The notes: generated by a model from the letters alone, not told the origin. Shown: positions 8,440 through 17,472, counted from the first letter of the stretch. The stretch is 43,899 nucleotides of DNA from a virus (IMGVR_UViG_3300037011_000696:1-43899), one strand, 5' to 3'. A program made the numbers and translations.

Positions 8440-8835
8440 TCATCCTCTCAGCGGCGCCAGGATCGCGATGTTCACGAGGTCCTCGCGCGTCACCTTGATG
8501 CTCACGGCGACGGCCAGCCATCCGGTGTCCACGTCGATCCTCACGTCCGTCACATGCACGTCCAAGATCTCCCCTCGGTCCATCAGGAACTGAAGCGCCT
8601 CGCGCGCGTAGTATTCGGCATTCTGCTGTCCCTCCTCGAGGGTCTTGATCTCGCGGAAGCGCGAGCCGTAGGTCGGGTCGGCCCAGTACGCTCCTCGTCG
8701 CGCGCGTAGCGCCAGGAGGCACTTGCTCCTCGGGGTGGTATCGAGACGCAGGCCACCGGCGTCTGTCTCACAGTCGCCCTCATCGTTGACGTAGAGAGTT
8801 TCGCGGGCGACCTGCGTCTCGAAGGCTGTCGTCAT
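8440..8835 (-). CDS. Baseplate protein, Mu gp46 / GPW-gp25 family
   Basis: A 131-residue protein of the gp25-like lysozyme-fold family found in the baseplates of contractile tails. The visible family features are the central PTYGSRFREIK-type stretch and the C-terminal helix-strand REALQFLMDRGEILDVHV. It is a wedge component that helps start sheath assembly. It stands between the gp45 spike and the gp47/J gene with gaps of 1 and 3 bp, exactly as in Mu and P2-like operons. Start ATG at 8835. Confidence 0.92.
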   Translation of the reverse strand: MTTAFETQVARETLYVNDEGDCETDAGGLRLDTTPRSKCLLALRARRGAYWADPTYGSRFREIKTLEEGQQNAEYYAREALQFLMDRGEILDVHVTDVRIDVDTGWLAVAVSIKVTREDLVNIAILAPLRG

Positions 8836-8836
8836 C

Positions 8837-9463
8837 TCACTTCACCTTGCTCGTCGTCGAGAGCCAGCCGGCCGTGTGCGATGTGTCGAGCGTTGTGAAA
8901 GCGTTTGCCAGTAGGGTGATGTAGATCGCCGCGTCTGTCAGAAGCTTGGGGCTCGCGTTCCAGGCCGTCCCTGCCGCGATCATGCTGGCCAGCACAGTGG
9001 TCATGGCCGTGTCAAAGGCAGTCCCCTTGAGCAAGTAGTCCGCGCACGCGGTGGCGTCACCCCCGAGGTTGTTGGTCTTCCCGGTGGCTGGCACTACGTC
9101 CACGGCGCCATCCGCCTTCATGTGCACCTTGCCCTGGGAGCCGGAGGCCTTCGGTCCGTGCAGCGCTACCTCCGAGGCTGCAAGCGATGGGCGATGAGCG
9201 CGGTCCTGGGTGGCAACCAGGATGCCGCCCTCGCCCGAGCCACCCGCGCAGAGCATGAGGCCCTCCCCGCCCACGGGTGGACGCGAGGCGAGGCCGTACT
9301 GCTGCCAGAGCTCGGCGCCATCGAACACGTCATCGCCAGCGCCCGTGGCCTGCGTGAAGTAGTCCGTATCTGGCGCCACGGTGATCAGCACGCGCCGCAC
9401 GACGTTGTCCGCGCGCTGGATCGCCCGCTGTACTTCCTGGCGGATGAGGTCGACGATGCTCAT
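8837..9463 (-). CDS. Baseplate spike protein, Mu gp45 / gpV family
   Basis: A 208-residue protein. Its N-terminus (MSIVDLIRQEVQRAIQRAD) and the following OB-fold region match Mu gp45-type central spike proteins, which sit under the tail hub and pierce the outer membrane. The PPVGGEGLMLCAGGSGEGGI region is typical of the OB domain. A beta-rich segment follows and the C-terminal 70 residues are alanine-rich. The ATG at 9463 overlaps the stop of the gp44 hub gene. There is no obvious metal-binding HxH tip motif, so the apex may differ from that of Mu. Confidence 0.88.
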   Translation of the reverse strand: MSIVDLIRQEVQRAIQRADNVVRRVLITVAPDTDYFTQATGAGDDVFDGAELWQQYGLASRPPVGGEGLMLCAGGSGEGGILVATQDRAHRPSLAASEVALHGPKASGSQGKVHMKADGAVDVVPATGKTNNLGGDATACADYLLKGTAFDTAMTTVLASMIAAGTAWNASPKLLTDAAIYITLLANAFTTLDTSHTAGWLSTTSKVK

Positions 9464-10506
9464 GCTTCCAGCCAGCCTTCCACGTGGAGCTCGAGGTCGG
9501 TCCTCGAGCCGCGCTCGTCACAGATGAACCGCCTCGAGGTGCAGTAGAAGATCCCATCCGCTCCGGCAAACTCGTCGGTCACGCTCATCCGCTGGTCCGG
9601 GGCAAAGAGCTGCTTCGCACCACCCCCCGGTGGGGATCCGTAGAAGCCAGGGACGGTGTACTTGAGCGTGGTGCCATGGAAGGCCCGCGATGCGACCTCG
9701 TCCTGGGCCATCTCCTGCGCCTGCTTGAGGCTCTTGCAGTCGCCGTCAGTGTGGATGAGCGGGCGCGTGACGGGGACGGTGCTGTCGGTGGCGCCTCGTT
9801 CGATCAGGCAGCTCTTGCCGAAGTGCGCCTTCGTGTTCCCCTTCGAGCCCGTCATGTGGATCTCGCTGTAGCGATCGTGGCCCGAGAGCCGCACGCTGCT
9901 CGAGAGCGCGTTGTTGATCGGCGAGCCAGAGTTTGGCCCAAGCTGGTAGATGGCGTGGGTGGGCGTGGTGGTGTAGTCCGGCCGGCCGATCACGCCGACG
10001 CCTGCCGGGTCGAGCCAGACCCATACACGGTCCTGCTTAGCGATCCTGAGGAGCACGTCCATCACGCTCTCTCCAGGCTCCACCTTCACCGCGTTATGGA
10101 TGGGCAGGGCGTCGCCCCCGTTGCCTGCTGTCCAAACAGCTACCCACGTGCGAGCGAGGTCCATGGCGAGAGTGGAAAGGGTGACGTTCTTGAAGGTCTT
10201 CGGGAAGGCGCTACAGTCGACGAGGTAGCCGAACTTGTCCCGGCCGGTGATCTCCACCCGAGGGCCATCCGCGCCCACCGTGTAGTTCAGCTCGTCGATG
10301 AACCCATCGAGTACCACGTTCTCGTCCACGGTCACCTTGACGGCATCGAAGAGGGCCAGCTTCGAGGCCCAGCCACCGTCACGGTTGAAGGCCACCATCG
10401 AGAAGGCATCGGCTGGCGTCAGGATGTCGCTCTCGATCTCGTAGGACAAGAGGTCATCCTCGAGCTCAGTGGTGCCGATGACGAGCTTGACGACGGGCCG
10501 GCTCAT
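9460..10506 (-). CDS. Baseplate hub protein, Mu gp44 / late control D family
   Basis: A 348-residue protein. Residues 1-120 show the gp27-like barrel (VKLVIGTTELEDDLLSYEI, DGFIDELNY, VEITGRDKFGYLVD). Residues near 170 carry PGESVMDVLLRIAKQDRVWV, a well-known hub signature. The hub forms the central ring between tube and spike. The start at 10506 is chosen because it overlaps the gpN stop by ATGA; the reading frame is open further upstream but would run through gpN. Its TGA overlaps the spike gene start. Length fits the Mu gpP/gp44 family. Confidence 0.92.
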   Translation of the reverse strand: MSRPVVKLVIGTTELEDDLLSYEIESDILTPADAFSMVAFNRDGGWASKLALFDAVKVTVDENVVLDGFIDELNYTVGADGPRVEITGRDKFGYLVDCSAFPKTFKNVTLSTLAMDLARTWVAVWTAGNGGDALPIHNAVKVEPGESVMDVLLRIAKQDRVWVWLDPAGVGVIGRPDYTTTPTHAIYQLGPNSGSPINNALSSSVRLSGHDRYSEIHMTGSKGNTKAHFGKSCLIERGATDSTVPVTRPLIHTDGDCKSLKQAQEMAQDEVASRAFHGTTLKYTVPGFYGSPPGGGAKQLFAPDQRMSVTDEFAGADGIFYCTSRRFICDERGSRTDLELHVEGWLEA

Positions 10507-11387
10507 GTCGAAAACGCCTTGAGCACGAAGCCAGCGGGGAGCATCAAGGGGTTGCGGATGCTCCCCGAGTTCAGCTCGCACAGTTCATCCGCCCGACTCG
10601 CGTCGCCGTAGAGCGTGTGCGCCAGAAGACAGGCGGGCATCGACATGCTCATCGTCTGCTGCCGGAGGGGCCACTTGTTTCCCAGCACGCGTTCCCCGAG
10701 CTTCTGGGCGGAATGCCCGAGTCGACGAAGCGCCTTGACGACACCGTAGGAGTTCACGTCGCCGAGCTTCTGCACGGCGGTGATGGCTTTCTTGCACTTT
10801 TTGACGAAGCGGTTGAGACCGTTGACAGCCTTTGTGATGGTAGAGGTGGCGTCCTCGATGAACGCGCGCGCTCCAGCGACTGCATCCGTGACCGTGTCCA
10901 CGGCGTCTCCGATGGCCTCGAGCGCCTCCGAGATCTCGTCCAGCTCGAGCTCCACCTCGATGATGATGGTCTCCATCTCGACCTGGAGCGCGTAGGTCGT
11001 CTGGAGCTTCTCGACGTCACCGCCCGCGCCGTCCTCGAGCACCACGATGTCGACCAGGCACATGTCGCGAGCGGTGTCCTCATGCTCGATGCGGTCGATG
11101 GACAGGCGAGCGGTCCTGGTGCCGAGCAGCGGGTGATTGAAGGGGCCGGACTTACCATCCTTGACGACCTGAAGCAGATCTGACAGGCCCTCGAGGTAGT
11201 CTGGCCCGACGAAGACGGCCGTGATGGTGGTCTCGACGGGCTCACGGCCCATATCCTCAATATCGTCGCCATCCACGTAGGGATAGGTCTGGCGAGCCCA
11301 GCGCCGCTTGCAGTTATCGGAGATGCGCTTCACGTCGAACTTGACGCCTCGGAAACATGCCCGCTGGAGATCGTAGTTCCAGGACAT
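10503..11387 (-). CDS. DNA circularisation / tail protein, Mu gpN family
   Basis: A 294-residue protein. The first 110 residues match the DNA_circ_N-type domain of Mu gpN (ACFRGVKFDVKR, RRWARQTYPYVDGDDIEDMG, then SDLLQVVKDGKSGPFNHPLLG). This protein is a baseplate/tail component in Mu; the name comes from an old link to P22 gp64-like proteins. Residues 140-200 form a probable long helix rich in Glu, Ile and Ala. The ATG at 11387 lies on the stop of the tape measure gene. Its order between tape measure and hub is that of Mu. Confidence 0.9.
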   Translation of the reverse strand: MSWNYDLQRACFRGVKFDVKRISDNCKRRWARQTYPYVDGDDIEDMGREPVETTITAVFVGPDYLEGLSDLLQVVKDGKSGPFNHPLLGTRTARLSIDRIEHEDTARDMCLVDIVVLEDGAGGDVEKLQTTYALQVEMETIIIEVELELDEISEALEAIGDAVDTVTDAVAGARAFIEDATSTITKAVNGLNRFVKKCKKAITAVQKLGDVNSYGVVKALRRLGHSAQKLGERVLGNKWPLRQQTMSMSMPACLLAHTLYGDASRADELCELNSGSIRNPLMLPAGFVLKAFST

Positions 11388-13201
11388 TACCAGCCCGTCC
11401 TTGCTTGCGATGGCCCGCGACGCCGCACCACGGGGGGCTTGTCGAGCCCAGCCGGACCTGTCACATCGACCTTGATCCCCACCTCCACACCTTTGGCAAT
11501 CCGCAAAAGGATCGGAACGAGTTGTGCGGCTTCCTCCTTGCTGTACCCTGCGGACATTGCCTCTTTGGTCAACGTGGCCTCAGTAGTCCCGCCCTTGCCG
11601 CGTCCACCTCGCACATACTGATAGGCGTGGGAAAGAAGCTCCCCCTTCTTGGCCTCGTCTTCGGCGCTTCGTTGCATTGAGCGAGTTTGCTCATCGGCAA
11701 CGACGGCACCCCACCCCTGGGTGGTTCCGGAACCTGGAGTTTTCCTCCACCCTCCCTGAAGTTCCGTTTCGGAAAGAAGTGCCATTCGTCGACGCTTGAC
11801 CTCTTCGGGATGAAGTGCCTCGTACATCCAATTAGAAACCTTGTCACTGAGGCCAAGCCATTGATCGAGGAAGGTTCCAAACGCGAAACCAAGGCCCAGG
11901 GCCTGCACGCCACCCGAGAACGCGGCCAGAGCACCTCCGGCATTCGCGACACTTTGCTTAAACGGTCCGAGTTGCTTTCCGGCGGCAGTCGCAGCGACGG
12001 CCATTGCCCCAATTCCACCCCCTCCTGCCGCTGCCACGCCGGCCCCGCTGGCAATTCCGATTGCTCCACGACCGAGCTTGAGCGCGACGAGCCCCGCGGC
12101 GATCGTCCCCAGATTGTTCCCAGCCCAGTTGATCCCCTTGACGAGCAGGTCCCCGTGGGTTGCGAGCCCGCGCACGGCCTCCGAGAGCTTGTCGATGCCG
12201 ACGTTCTCCATCTCGTTCTTGGCGCGCTCGAGCTGACCTGCCGCGGTGTTCGTCCAGGTCTTGAGGTCCTTCGCGATCTTCCCGATCGGGGCCATCCCCT
12301 CGAGCTCGAGCAGCTCACCGAAGCCGCCCGTCTTCTGGAACATCTGGATGAGCGGGATCAGTGCAGCCTTCGCCGACTTCCGCATGGGAAGGATGGTCGC
12401 CAGCTTAGTCTGGTCCCCCCCCGTCTTCGCGATGAGCTTCATGATGGTTTCGATGGGGTTTGCCGTACCGACGTTCTTGATCCCGAGGGCCGACATTCGT
12501 TTCTGCGCCTTGGGATCGCGAAGCGAGAACATGAGCGCCGACAGCCCGGACATGGCGCCCGCCTGACCGCCGGCGCCACCCTTGGCGACCTGAAGAAAAG
12601 CGCCGAGGGTGCGCACGGCAGCTTCGCCCTGCACGTTGAAGCCGGACAGGCCCGCGAGCAGCGAAGAGAGGCCATCGGACATGGCCGCGAGCTGAAAGCC
12701 GCCCTTTTGCCCCTGCGTCGCGAGGATGTCAAAGACGCGCTCGATCCCTGAGGGGTCGATCTTCATCTTCCTGGCGAGGGCGGTGTAGGCTGAGGCCACT
12801 GTATCGATCTCGGCGCCCGTGGCCTGCGACACGCGCCCGATGGTCTCCATGCTACCGATGGCCAGATCGTAGTTCCCGGTGCTCGCGGCGATCTTGTTCG
12901 CGCCCGCGATGAGCTCGCCGATGCTCTTGCCCGTGGCAGAGGAGGCGGTGAGCGCCTGCGCCCGCAGCTTGGCCACAGCCTCGGGGCCCTTGCCCGCCGC
13001 GATGGCCAAACGTGTCAGCGCTGCATCGATCTTGATGGTGTCCTTGACGATGGCCATGGCCCCGAAGCCCAGACCCAGGCCGGCCCCGAGCTTCAGCATG
13101 CTGCCCTTCAGGCTCCCAGCCTGCTTCTGCAAGCGCGAGAAACTGGCGCCGACTTGCGCGAAGCCGCGCTCAGTCGCTCGGATCTGTACTTCCTGAGCCA
13201 T
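11387..13201 (-). CDS. Tail tape measure protein
   Basis: A 604-residue protein. Residues 1-60 begin with a polar coiled stretch and a Gly-rich hydrophobic segment (LGAGLGLGFGAMAIV). Residues 70-330 carry the TP901-like tape-measure core (ALTASSATGKSIGELIAGA, MKIDPSGIERVFDIL). Residues 375-460 are hydrophobic and Gly/Ala-rich, typical of the membrane-interacting part. By the rule of about 1.5 angstrom per residue, the tail would be near 90 nm. The start is 31 bp inside the preceding chaperone gene. GAGGTGAAGG precedes the ATG. Confidence 0.92.
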   Translation of the reverse strand: MAQEVQIRATERGFAQVGASFSRLQKQAGSLKGSMLKLGAGLGLGFGAMAIVKDTIKIDAALTRLAIAAGKGPEAVAKLRAQALTASSATGKSIGELIAGANKIAASTGNYDLAIGSMETIGRVSQATGAEIDTVASAYTALARKMKIDPSGIERVFDILATQGQKGGFQLAAMSDGLSSLLAGLSGFNVQGEAAVRTLGAFLQVAKGGAGGQAGAMSGLSALMFSLRDPKAQKRMSALGIKNVGTANPIETIMKLIAKTGGDQTKLATILPMRKSAKAALIPLIQMFQKTGGFGELLELEGMAPIGKIAKDLKTWTNTAAGQLERAKNEMENVGIDKLSEAVRGLATHGDLLVKGINWAGNNLGTIAAGLVALKLGRGAIGIASGAGVAAAGGGGIGAMAVAATAAGKQLGPFKQSVANAGGALAAFSGGVQALGLGFAFGTFLDQWLGLSDKVSNWMYEALHPEEVKRRRMALLSETELQGGWRKTPGSGTTQGWGAVVADEQTRSMQRSAEDEAKKGELLSHAYQYVRGGRGKGGTTEATLTKEAMSAGYSKEEAAQLVPILLRIAKGVEVGIKVDVTGPAGLDKPPVVRRRGPSQARTGW

Positions 13202-13601
13202 CCTTCACCTCGACCAGAAAGCCCTTCTTCGTGAGCGTCTCCCTGGTCAGCTCGACGTGCTTGGCCGCGAACCACTCCACCTCGTCGAGGCACAGCTCGG
13301 CGCGCGCCTCATCCGCGTCCTTGAAGAGCCTGTCAGCCGGGAGCTTGCTGCTCGGCTGAAGCAGCATGCGAAAGACCTCCTGGAGGTTCTTCTCGCGCCC
13401 GAATTCTTCCAGGCTCGTGATGGTGTCCATCGGCTGGTCCTGCTTCTTGAAGCGCTCGACGGCCGCGAAGTGAGCCGCTTGCAGGTCAGCGCATCGCAGG
13501 AGGAGCACGTTAACATCGCGCCCGCCCGGCCATGTCACCGAGAAGACCTCGCGCCCACCGGGGCGCACGTCCGCGATCTTCAAACGTCGCTGTTCAGCCA
13601 T
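13170..13601 (-). CDS. Putative tail assembly chaperone, second gene
   Basis: A 143-residue acidic protein with no recognised catalytic motif. It lies between the first chaperone-like gene and the tape measure, the place of the Mu gp42 and lambda G/T-type chaperones. It overlaps the gene before it by 22 bp and the tape measure by 32 bp. The start used is the ATG at 13601. The ribosome site is poor (GACGAAGC), which would fit coupling or a programmed frameshift from the upstream gene, though I see no convincing slippery site. Predicted helices and strands (WPGGRDVNVLLLRCADL) fit a small alpha/beta protein. Confidence 0.75.
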   Translation of the reverse strand: MAEQRRLKIADVRPGGREVFSVTWPGGRDVNVLLLRCADLQAAHFAAVERFKKQDQPMDTITSLEEFGREKNLQEVFRMLLQPSSKLPADRLFKDADEARAELCLDEVEWFAAKHVELTRETLTKKGFLVEVKDGSGSTDPSD

Positions 13602-14128
13602 TGCTTCGTCGGTACCGGGTACCGTCCCTTGCTGTCCGGGGTGTGCCACTCATCGTGAGCCGCGCGCAGGATCCGCCAGTAGGCGAGCTGCCCGAAGGTG
13701 AGCGTGCATAGGGGCTCGCCGTAGTACTCGGCCGGGCCCTCGGTCGCATAGGCCAGCGAGCCATCGAGCATGAGGTCCGCGTCATCGTTCACGCGGCGAC
13801 GCAGCCACTCCTTGAGCCGGGCGATGTCCTCGGGCCCGCTCGCTCGCTGCGCCTGTTCCCACGCAACCGATAGGTCGGTGATCTGTTTCACGTGCAACGC
13901 CCGGATCTGTGCAGCATCGCACCCGCTCGCCCGTGCGAGCACTTGCACCCTGCGCTCGAAGTTGGCGATGTACCGCCCGCCGGGCGCCTTCGCGGCAGAA
14001 CCCATCCGTCTGTCGGCTTCGACTTCTGCCTGTTCGATCTGTGATGGTGAAAGCGGACGAAGCTTCAGCGCCAGGTCGCCGACCTGGACATGCGCGGGCG
14101 CGGGGTACTTGAGGGCGAGTACATCCAT
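13580..14128 (-). CDS. Putative tail assembly chaperone, first gene
   Basis: A 182-residue protein. The ATG at 14128 is chosen because the frame upstream would overlap the tube gene. The LALKLRPLSPSQIEQAEVEA opening, a DIARLKEWLRRRV helix and a C-terminal TFGQLAYWRILRAAHDEWH stretch suggest a helical protein. Position directly after the tail tube is that of Mu gp41 or lambda gpG-like chaperones, which coat the tape measure during tail assembly. I assign the role mainly by position. Confidence 0.75.
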   Translation of the reverse strand: MDVLALKYPAPAHVQVGDLALKLRPLSPSQIEQAEVEADRRMGSAAKAPGGRYIANFERRVQVLARASGCDAAQIRALHVKQITDLSVAWEQAQRASGPEDIARLKEWLRRRVNDDADLMLDGSLAYATEGPAEYYGEPLCTLTFGQLAYWRILRAAHDEWHTPDSKGRYPVPTKQWLNSDV

Positions 14129-14141
14129 CGCACCACGGGAC

Positions 14142-14516
14142 CTACGAGATAACGCGCTGCCAGCACTTGAGGTCCAGGTTGCGCGTCGTCTTGTCACCGT
14201 GAGCGGCAGCGATCCCGGACTTCGCGATCACGCCCTTGCCGAAGGTCCAGTACGTGCCACCCTCGAACTCGACGTTTACCTTGACGTTGGCCTTCTCCTC
14301 CCACAGCGCCTCGAAGTCCACCTCCTCGTCGTCCGTCATGGTGACCTTGCAAGTGACGTTGTAACGCCTGTTGCCGGACTTGGTGCCGATGGGCTCGTTG
14401 TCCTTGGTCATGGCCGTGACGAAGTCCGTATCGTCCTCGGGCTCGATGTCGATCGAGTCACACGCCACGTTGGTTCCGTCGATGTCGAGGTATGCCCTAT
14501 CGATTGGGTTTGCCAT
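14142..14516 (-). CDS. Tail tube protein, Mu gpM type
   Basis: A 124-residue protein, close to the Mu tube protein in length. It has the tube beta-sandwich pattern: NPIDRAYLDIDGTNV, then a loop with DDTDFVTAMTKDNEPIG, then NVTCKVTMTDDEEVDFEALW. Copies stack as hexamer rings inside the sheath to form the DNA channel. AGAGGTGACCC precedes the ATG at 14516. It lies 9 bp after the sheath gene. Confidence 0.88.
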   Translation of the reverse strand: MANPIDRAYLDIDGTNVACDSIDIEPEDDTDFVTAMTKDNEPIGTKSGNRRYNVTCKVTMTDDEEVDFEALWEEKANVKVNVEFEGGTYWTFGKGVIAKSGIAAAHGDKTTRNLDLKCWQRVIS

Positions 14517-14525
14517 GGGTCACCT

Positions 14526-15971
14526 CTAGCCTGTCACGTAGGTTTTCTTGATGGCGATGAAGTGGGCCGTCCTCGAGGGGTAGAACTGGCACCCGAGGTC
14601 GATCCTGTCCGGATCGGTGGCGTTCGCCTCTGCCACGTTGTACCCGGCCGCGATCGCCGTCTTCACGCCTTGCAGGATGTCCAGGTTGTCGAGGTCGAAC
14701 AACGCCCCGTTCATGATCGCCACCGCCTTCGCGGGCGTCACGGTCGAAGGGTTGCCCGCCGGCGAGGCCGTCTTCAACGTCTTGCCCTTGTAGTAGGCAA
14801 ACCGCGCGAGCAACGTCTCGTCTGTGTAGTCGCTCTTCTCCGCGATCATGTGGTCGCGGTAGGCGAGCGGCAGCGTCTGCCGCGTGACCACGGAACGAAC
14901 CACCGTCACCTTTCCGCTCTCTCGCCTGGGCTCGAGTACGACGATCCCTTCCTCGAGCGCCTCCTCGATGTCGCCCGGGGCCGGCCACACCGCGGTGTCA
15001 TAGGCCGGGGTGATCCCGAGCAGCTCTTCGTCATCGAGGGATGGCTTGCAGTCGTACTTCGCCCTAGCCGCGGCGAAGACGGCCGCGAGGATGTAGGGGG
15101 GCTGGTCGCTCCCTTGATGCCAGACGATCTGCACCCGATAGCTGTCCAGGGTGTTGGCCAGCGTCTGACAGGTGGCAGCGGTGCCCACGTGAGCGCCGAT
15201 CACGAAGCCCCACTTCTTCAACGCGGGCTTGCTCTGCGCCTCGATGTGCGTCTTCAGCAGGCCGAGAGCCGTGGCATCCGAGGCATCGATAGCGATGAGA
15301 TGCCAGCGCTCGGGCTCGACCACGGCGAGCTGCACCGAAACATCTCCATCGGTGGCGCCCGAGGCCATGGGTGTGACCGCTACCGCGCTCGTGATGCCGG
15401 GGGTGATCTCCGCCCGCACCTTGACGAGGTTGCCCGAGGTCCCCACGTTGCGAGCCGTGAGGGCGACGCTGCCTGTCGTGTTGACGGCTGTCGTGGGACC
15501 ATTCGGCAGGGCGTTGATGGCGCCCGCGAGCGCGGCCCCGATGGTGGTCGGGGTGTCCGTGGTGGCGATGCCCACCCGCAGGAGCTGCCCGGCGATCCGC
15601 ACCTTCAGCTCGCCCGATCCCGAAGACGTGCCGGTGACCACCACAAGCCCGGTGGCCGCGACCGCCGCGGTCCCCCATTTGTAAGGGGTGCCGTAGATGG
15701 TCGCCGTGGAAGCTTCCTTCAGGGCCGCTTCGCACATCATCGCGAGGGTGCTCCCCTTGCCCCAGTAGGCGATCGCCTTGGCCACCGATGTGACCCGCCT
15801 GATATTGCTAGTCACCACGGTTGTGGGGACGACCTCGCTGCCCGTCGACAGGCTCTGCCCCATGAGCAAGAGACGTTTCTTGCCGCTCGGCAGCGTTTCG
15901 AGCCCGCCTGCCCAGTCGGTCTCGACCTGAACATCGGGGGTGAGCTGCGGGAGGATCTCGGTGAATTCCAT
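14526..15971 (-). CDS. Contractile tail sheath protein, Mu gpL family
   Basis: A 481-residue protein. It begins like Mu-type sheaths (MEFTEILPQLTPDVQVETDW, then PSGKKRLLLMGQ). Residues 80-210 contain an Ala/Thr/Gly-rich inserted domain. The C-terminal half carries the conserved sheath core (YRDHMIAEKSDYTDETLLAR, then DRIDLGCQFYPSRTAHFI). Sheath subunits contract to drive the tube into the host. GGAGTGACCG precedes the ATG. It is followed by the tube gene. This is the strongest evidence that the virion is a myovirus. Confidence 0.93.
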   Translation of the reverse strand: MEFTEILPQLTPDVQVETDWAGGLETLPSGKKRLLLMGQSLSTGSEVVPTTVVTSNIRRVTSVAKAIAYWGKGSTLAMMCEAALKEASTATIYGTPYKWGTAAVAATGLVVVTGTSSGSGELKVRIAGQLLRVGIATTDTPTTIGAALAGAINALPNGPTTAVNTTGSVALTARNVGTSGNLVKVRAEITPGITSAVAVTPMASGATDGDVSVQLAVVEPERWHLIAIDASDATALGLLKTHIEAQSKPALKKWGFVIGAHVGTAATCQTLANTLDSYRVQIVWHQGSDQPPYILAAVFAAARAKYDCKPSLDDEELLGITPAYDTAVWPAPGDIEEALEEGIVVLEPRRESGKVTVVRSVVTRQTLPLAYRDHMIAEKSDYTDETLLARFAYYKGKTLKTASPAGNPSTVTPAKAVAIMNGALFDLDNLDILQGVKTAIAAGYNVAEANATDPDRIDLGCQFYPSRTAHFIAIKKTYVTG

Positions 15972-15974
15972 CGG

Positions 15975-16343
15975 TCACTCCTTGTTCGGCTCGACAGCAT
16001 CCGGCGTGGCGCTGTCGGGATCGAAAAGCTTGTTGGCCTCGGGGATCGCCACGGGCTCCGGCCGTGCGTCAGGGCCGCATACGCGCACGAGGGAACCCGT
16101 GACGAGCTTGCGCATCACCCAGCGGTCGAGCTCCACAAGCTCGGGCTCGCCATCGACGAAGTAGTCCGGGCGGAACTTGGGCCGCGATGGGATGGGCTGG
16201 CCTTGGATGCCCGACATGATCTCGTCTGGCGTCTCGTACTGCCTCGAGCGCCTCGGGCCCGGCTTGCGCAGCATGCCCTTGCCCACGAGCGCGGGGTCGG
16301 TCTGCGGGGGGATGGTCACCCAGATCTTCTCTTTCTCAGCCAC
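15975..16343 (-). CDS. Mu gp38-like protein (DUF2635 type)
   Basis: A 122-residue protein using the GTG at 16343, which has GAGG six bases upstream; an alternative GTG lies at 16355. The region around residues 70-105 (WVMRKLVTGSLVRVCGPDARP) resembles the short DUF2635/gp38 protein that always precedes the sheath gene in Mu-like phages. The extra N-terminal half, rich in Pro and Arg (RKPGPRRSRQYETPDEI), is longer than usual. Function in Mu is not established. It ends 3 bp before the sheath start. Confidence 0.7.
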   Translation of the reverse strand: MAEKEKIWVTIPPQTDPALVGKGMLRKPGPRRSRQYETPDEIMSGIQGQPIPSRPKFRPDYFVDGEPELVELDRWVMRKLVTGSLVRVCGPDARPEPVAIPEANKLFDPDSATPDAVEPNKE

Positions 16344-16351
16344 AAAGCACC

Positions 16352-17026
16352 TCACAGCGTGTTCACCCCGCCATCGACGCCAGGCGGTGGGAAGCTAGAC
16401 TTGGGCGTGACGTTGTCCACGTTGAACAAATGGGCATAGTCCGATGGGCTGTGGACGATCCCGAGCTTCAAGAGTGTGTGCCCGGTCGCATCGTCGTAGA
16501 TGTCGATCTGCCGCTGCATCTGGATGTCAACGGCGCCCATGCAGACATACGTCCCCTTGGGCAGCCCGATCGTCTTGTTCTGCAAGCGACGGACTGGCTT
16601 CACCATCCGGATCCCCGTCTGGCGCGCAGCCCGGCACCCGAAGTAAATCGCCCAGTCCTGCATGTCCTCGATGCCCGGAAACTTCGCAACGGCGTGGTTG
16701 ACCTCGCCGCCCGTCATCCGCTCGACCGCGTCACGGGTAACGCCGACGCAGACCAAGATGCGGAACTGGAGCAACTCGTCGAAGACCTGCTTGCCGGTGT
16801 CGGCCTCCTCGAAGGTCCCCTGCTGGAAGGCAAGAAGGACGCCCGGAAGCCCATCTGTGAGACCACGCTCGATGTCTTCCGCGTCGTCGCTCTCGATGCG
16901 GGCGATAGTCCGCACACAGCCCGAGCCGCCTGGCACGCCGTACCCGCCGTTGTGCATCTTGAGCACGGCGAGGCCGGTCAGGATGGACGCGGCGACGGTG
17001 GCGGGCGTGGTTCCGTAGTGGCTCAT
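16352..17026 (-). CDS. Mu gp37-like protein (DUF1834 type)
   Basis: A 224-residue protein. The start at 17026 overlaps the stop of the preceding morphogenesis gene by ATGA; a longer frame extends to 17152 but is masked by that gene. The GLPGVLLAFQQGTFEEADTG stretch and the LLQFRILVCVGVTRDAVERM strand-helix match the terminator/joining proteins of the DUF1834 group. In Mu-like phages this gene lies between the head-tail completion genes and the sheath, and probably makes the tail terminator. The assignment is by position and general similarity. Confidence 0.75.
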   Translation of the reverse strand: MSHYGTTPATVAASILTGLAVLKMHNGGYGVPGGSGCVRTIARIESDDAEDIERGLTDGLPGVLLAFQQGTFEEADTGKQVFDELLQFRILVCVGVTRDAVERMTGGEVNHAVAKFPGIEDMQDWAIYFGCRAARQTGIRMVKPVRRLQNKTIGLPKGTYVCMGAVDIQMQRQIDIYDDATGHTLLKLGIVHSPSDYAHLFNVDNVTPKSSFPPPGVDGGVNTL

Positions 17027-17472
17027 TTCCAGGCCCTCGCCACGCGCAGCTCGAACTGCTCCACGAGCTGAGCCTTGTCTTCGTCCTGGATCACCAGGAA
17101 GGGTCGGGCCGGTATCCTGGAACGCCCACCACGCCCAGCACGGCCCCCGCATTGGTGGATGGTCGCGTAGGGTGCCTTGGCGCCTATCGTGACGCCACGC
17201 TCGTCTGGGGTGGCAAAGACGCTATCCCTGAGGGCTGACTCACGTACCAGGATGCGCCCGGGAGCGTGCTTGGCTCGCCACGCGGCATACTCGGGGTCCA
17301 GCGGAGCCCACTTGTCCGGCCGGCCACCGGCCGCGAAGTTGCGCTGGACGGACTTCACGAGCATCTTGCCCATGGCGGTCCAGTAGGGGAGCGTGTTCTT
17401 GCACGCGTCCTCCCCGCGCTTGATGGCCGCGTTGAGCTTCGCCGATGACACCACGAGCTGGACGCCTGCCAT
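17023..17472 (-). CDS. Phage virion morphogenesis / tail completion protein (Mu gpG, P2 gpS type)
   Basis: A 149-residue basic protein. The core GKMLVKSVQRNFAAGGRPDKW, then PLDPEYAAWRAKH, then ILVRESALRDSV is the standard signature of the virion morphogenesis family (pattern RNFxxxGRPxxWxPL, ILxxSGxLxxS). C-terminal IPARPFLVIQDED is also typical. It acts in head-tail joining or tail completion. The ATG at 17472 shares bases with the TGA of the preceding DUF1320 gene. Confidence 0.92.
   Translation of the reverse strand: MAGVQLVVSSAKLNAAIKRGEDACKNTLPYWTAMGKMLVKSVQRNFAAGGRPDKWAPLDPEYAAWRAKHAPGRILVRESALRDSVFATPDERGVTIGAKAPYATIHQCGGRAGRGGRSRIPARPFLVIQDEDKAQLVEQFELRVARAWK

Noticed and set aside
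9484-10611. 375-codon open frame on the plus strand
   Set aside because: Antisense of the gp44 hub and gpN genes, no ribosome site, no family features.
13580-13601. Programmed frameshift between the two chaperone-like genes
   Set aside because: The overlap fits the idea, but I see no classical slippery heptamer; the second gene has its own ATG.
13770-16439. 889-codon open frame on the plus strand
   Set aside because: It is the antisense of the chaperone, tube, sheath and gp38 genes. High G/C content leaves few stops, and the opposite strand holds recognised families.
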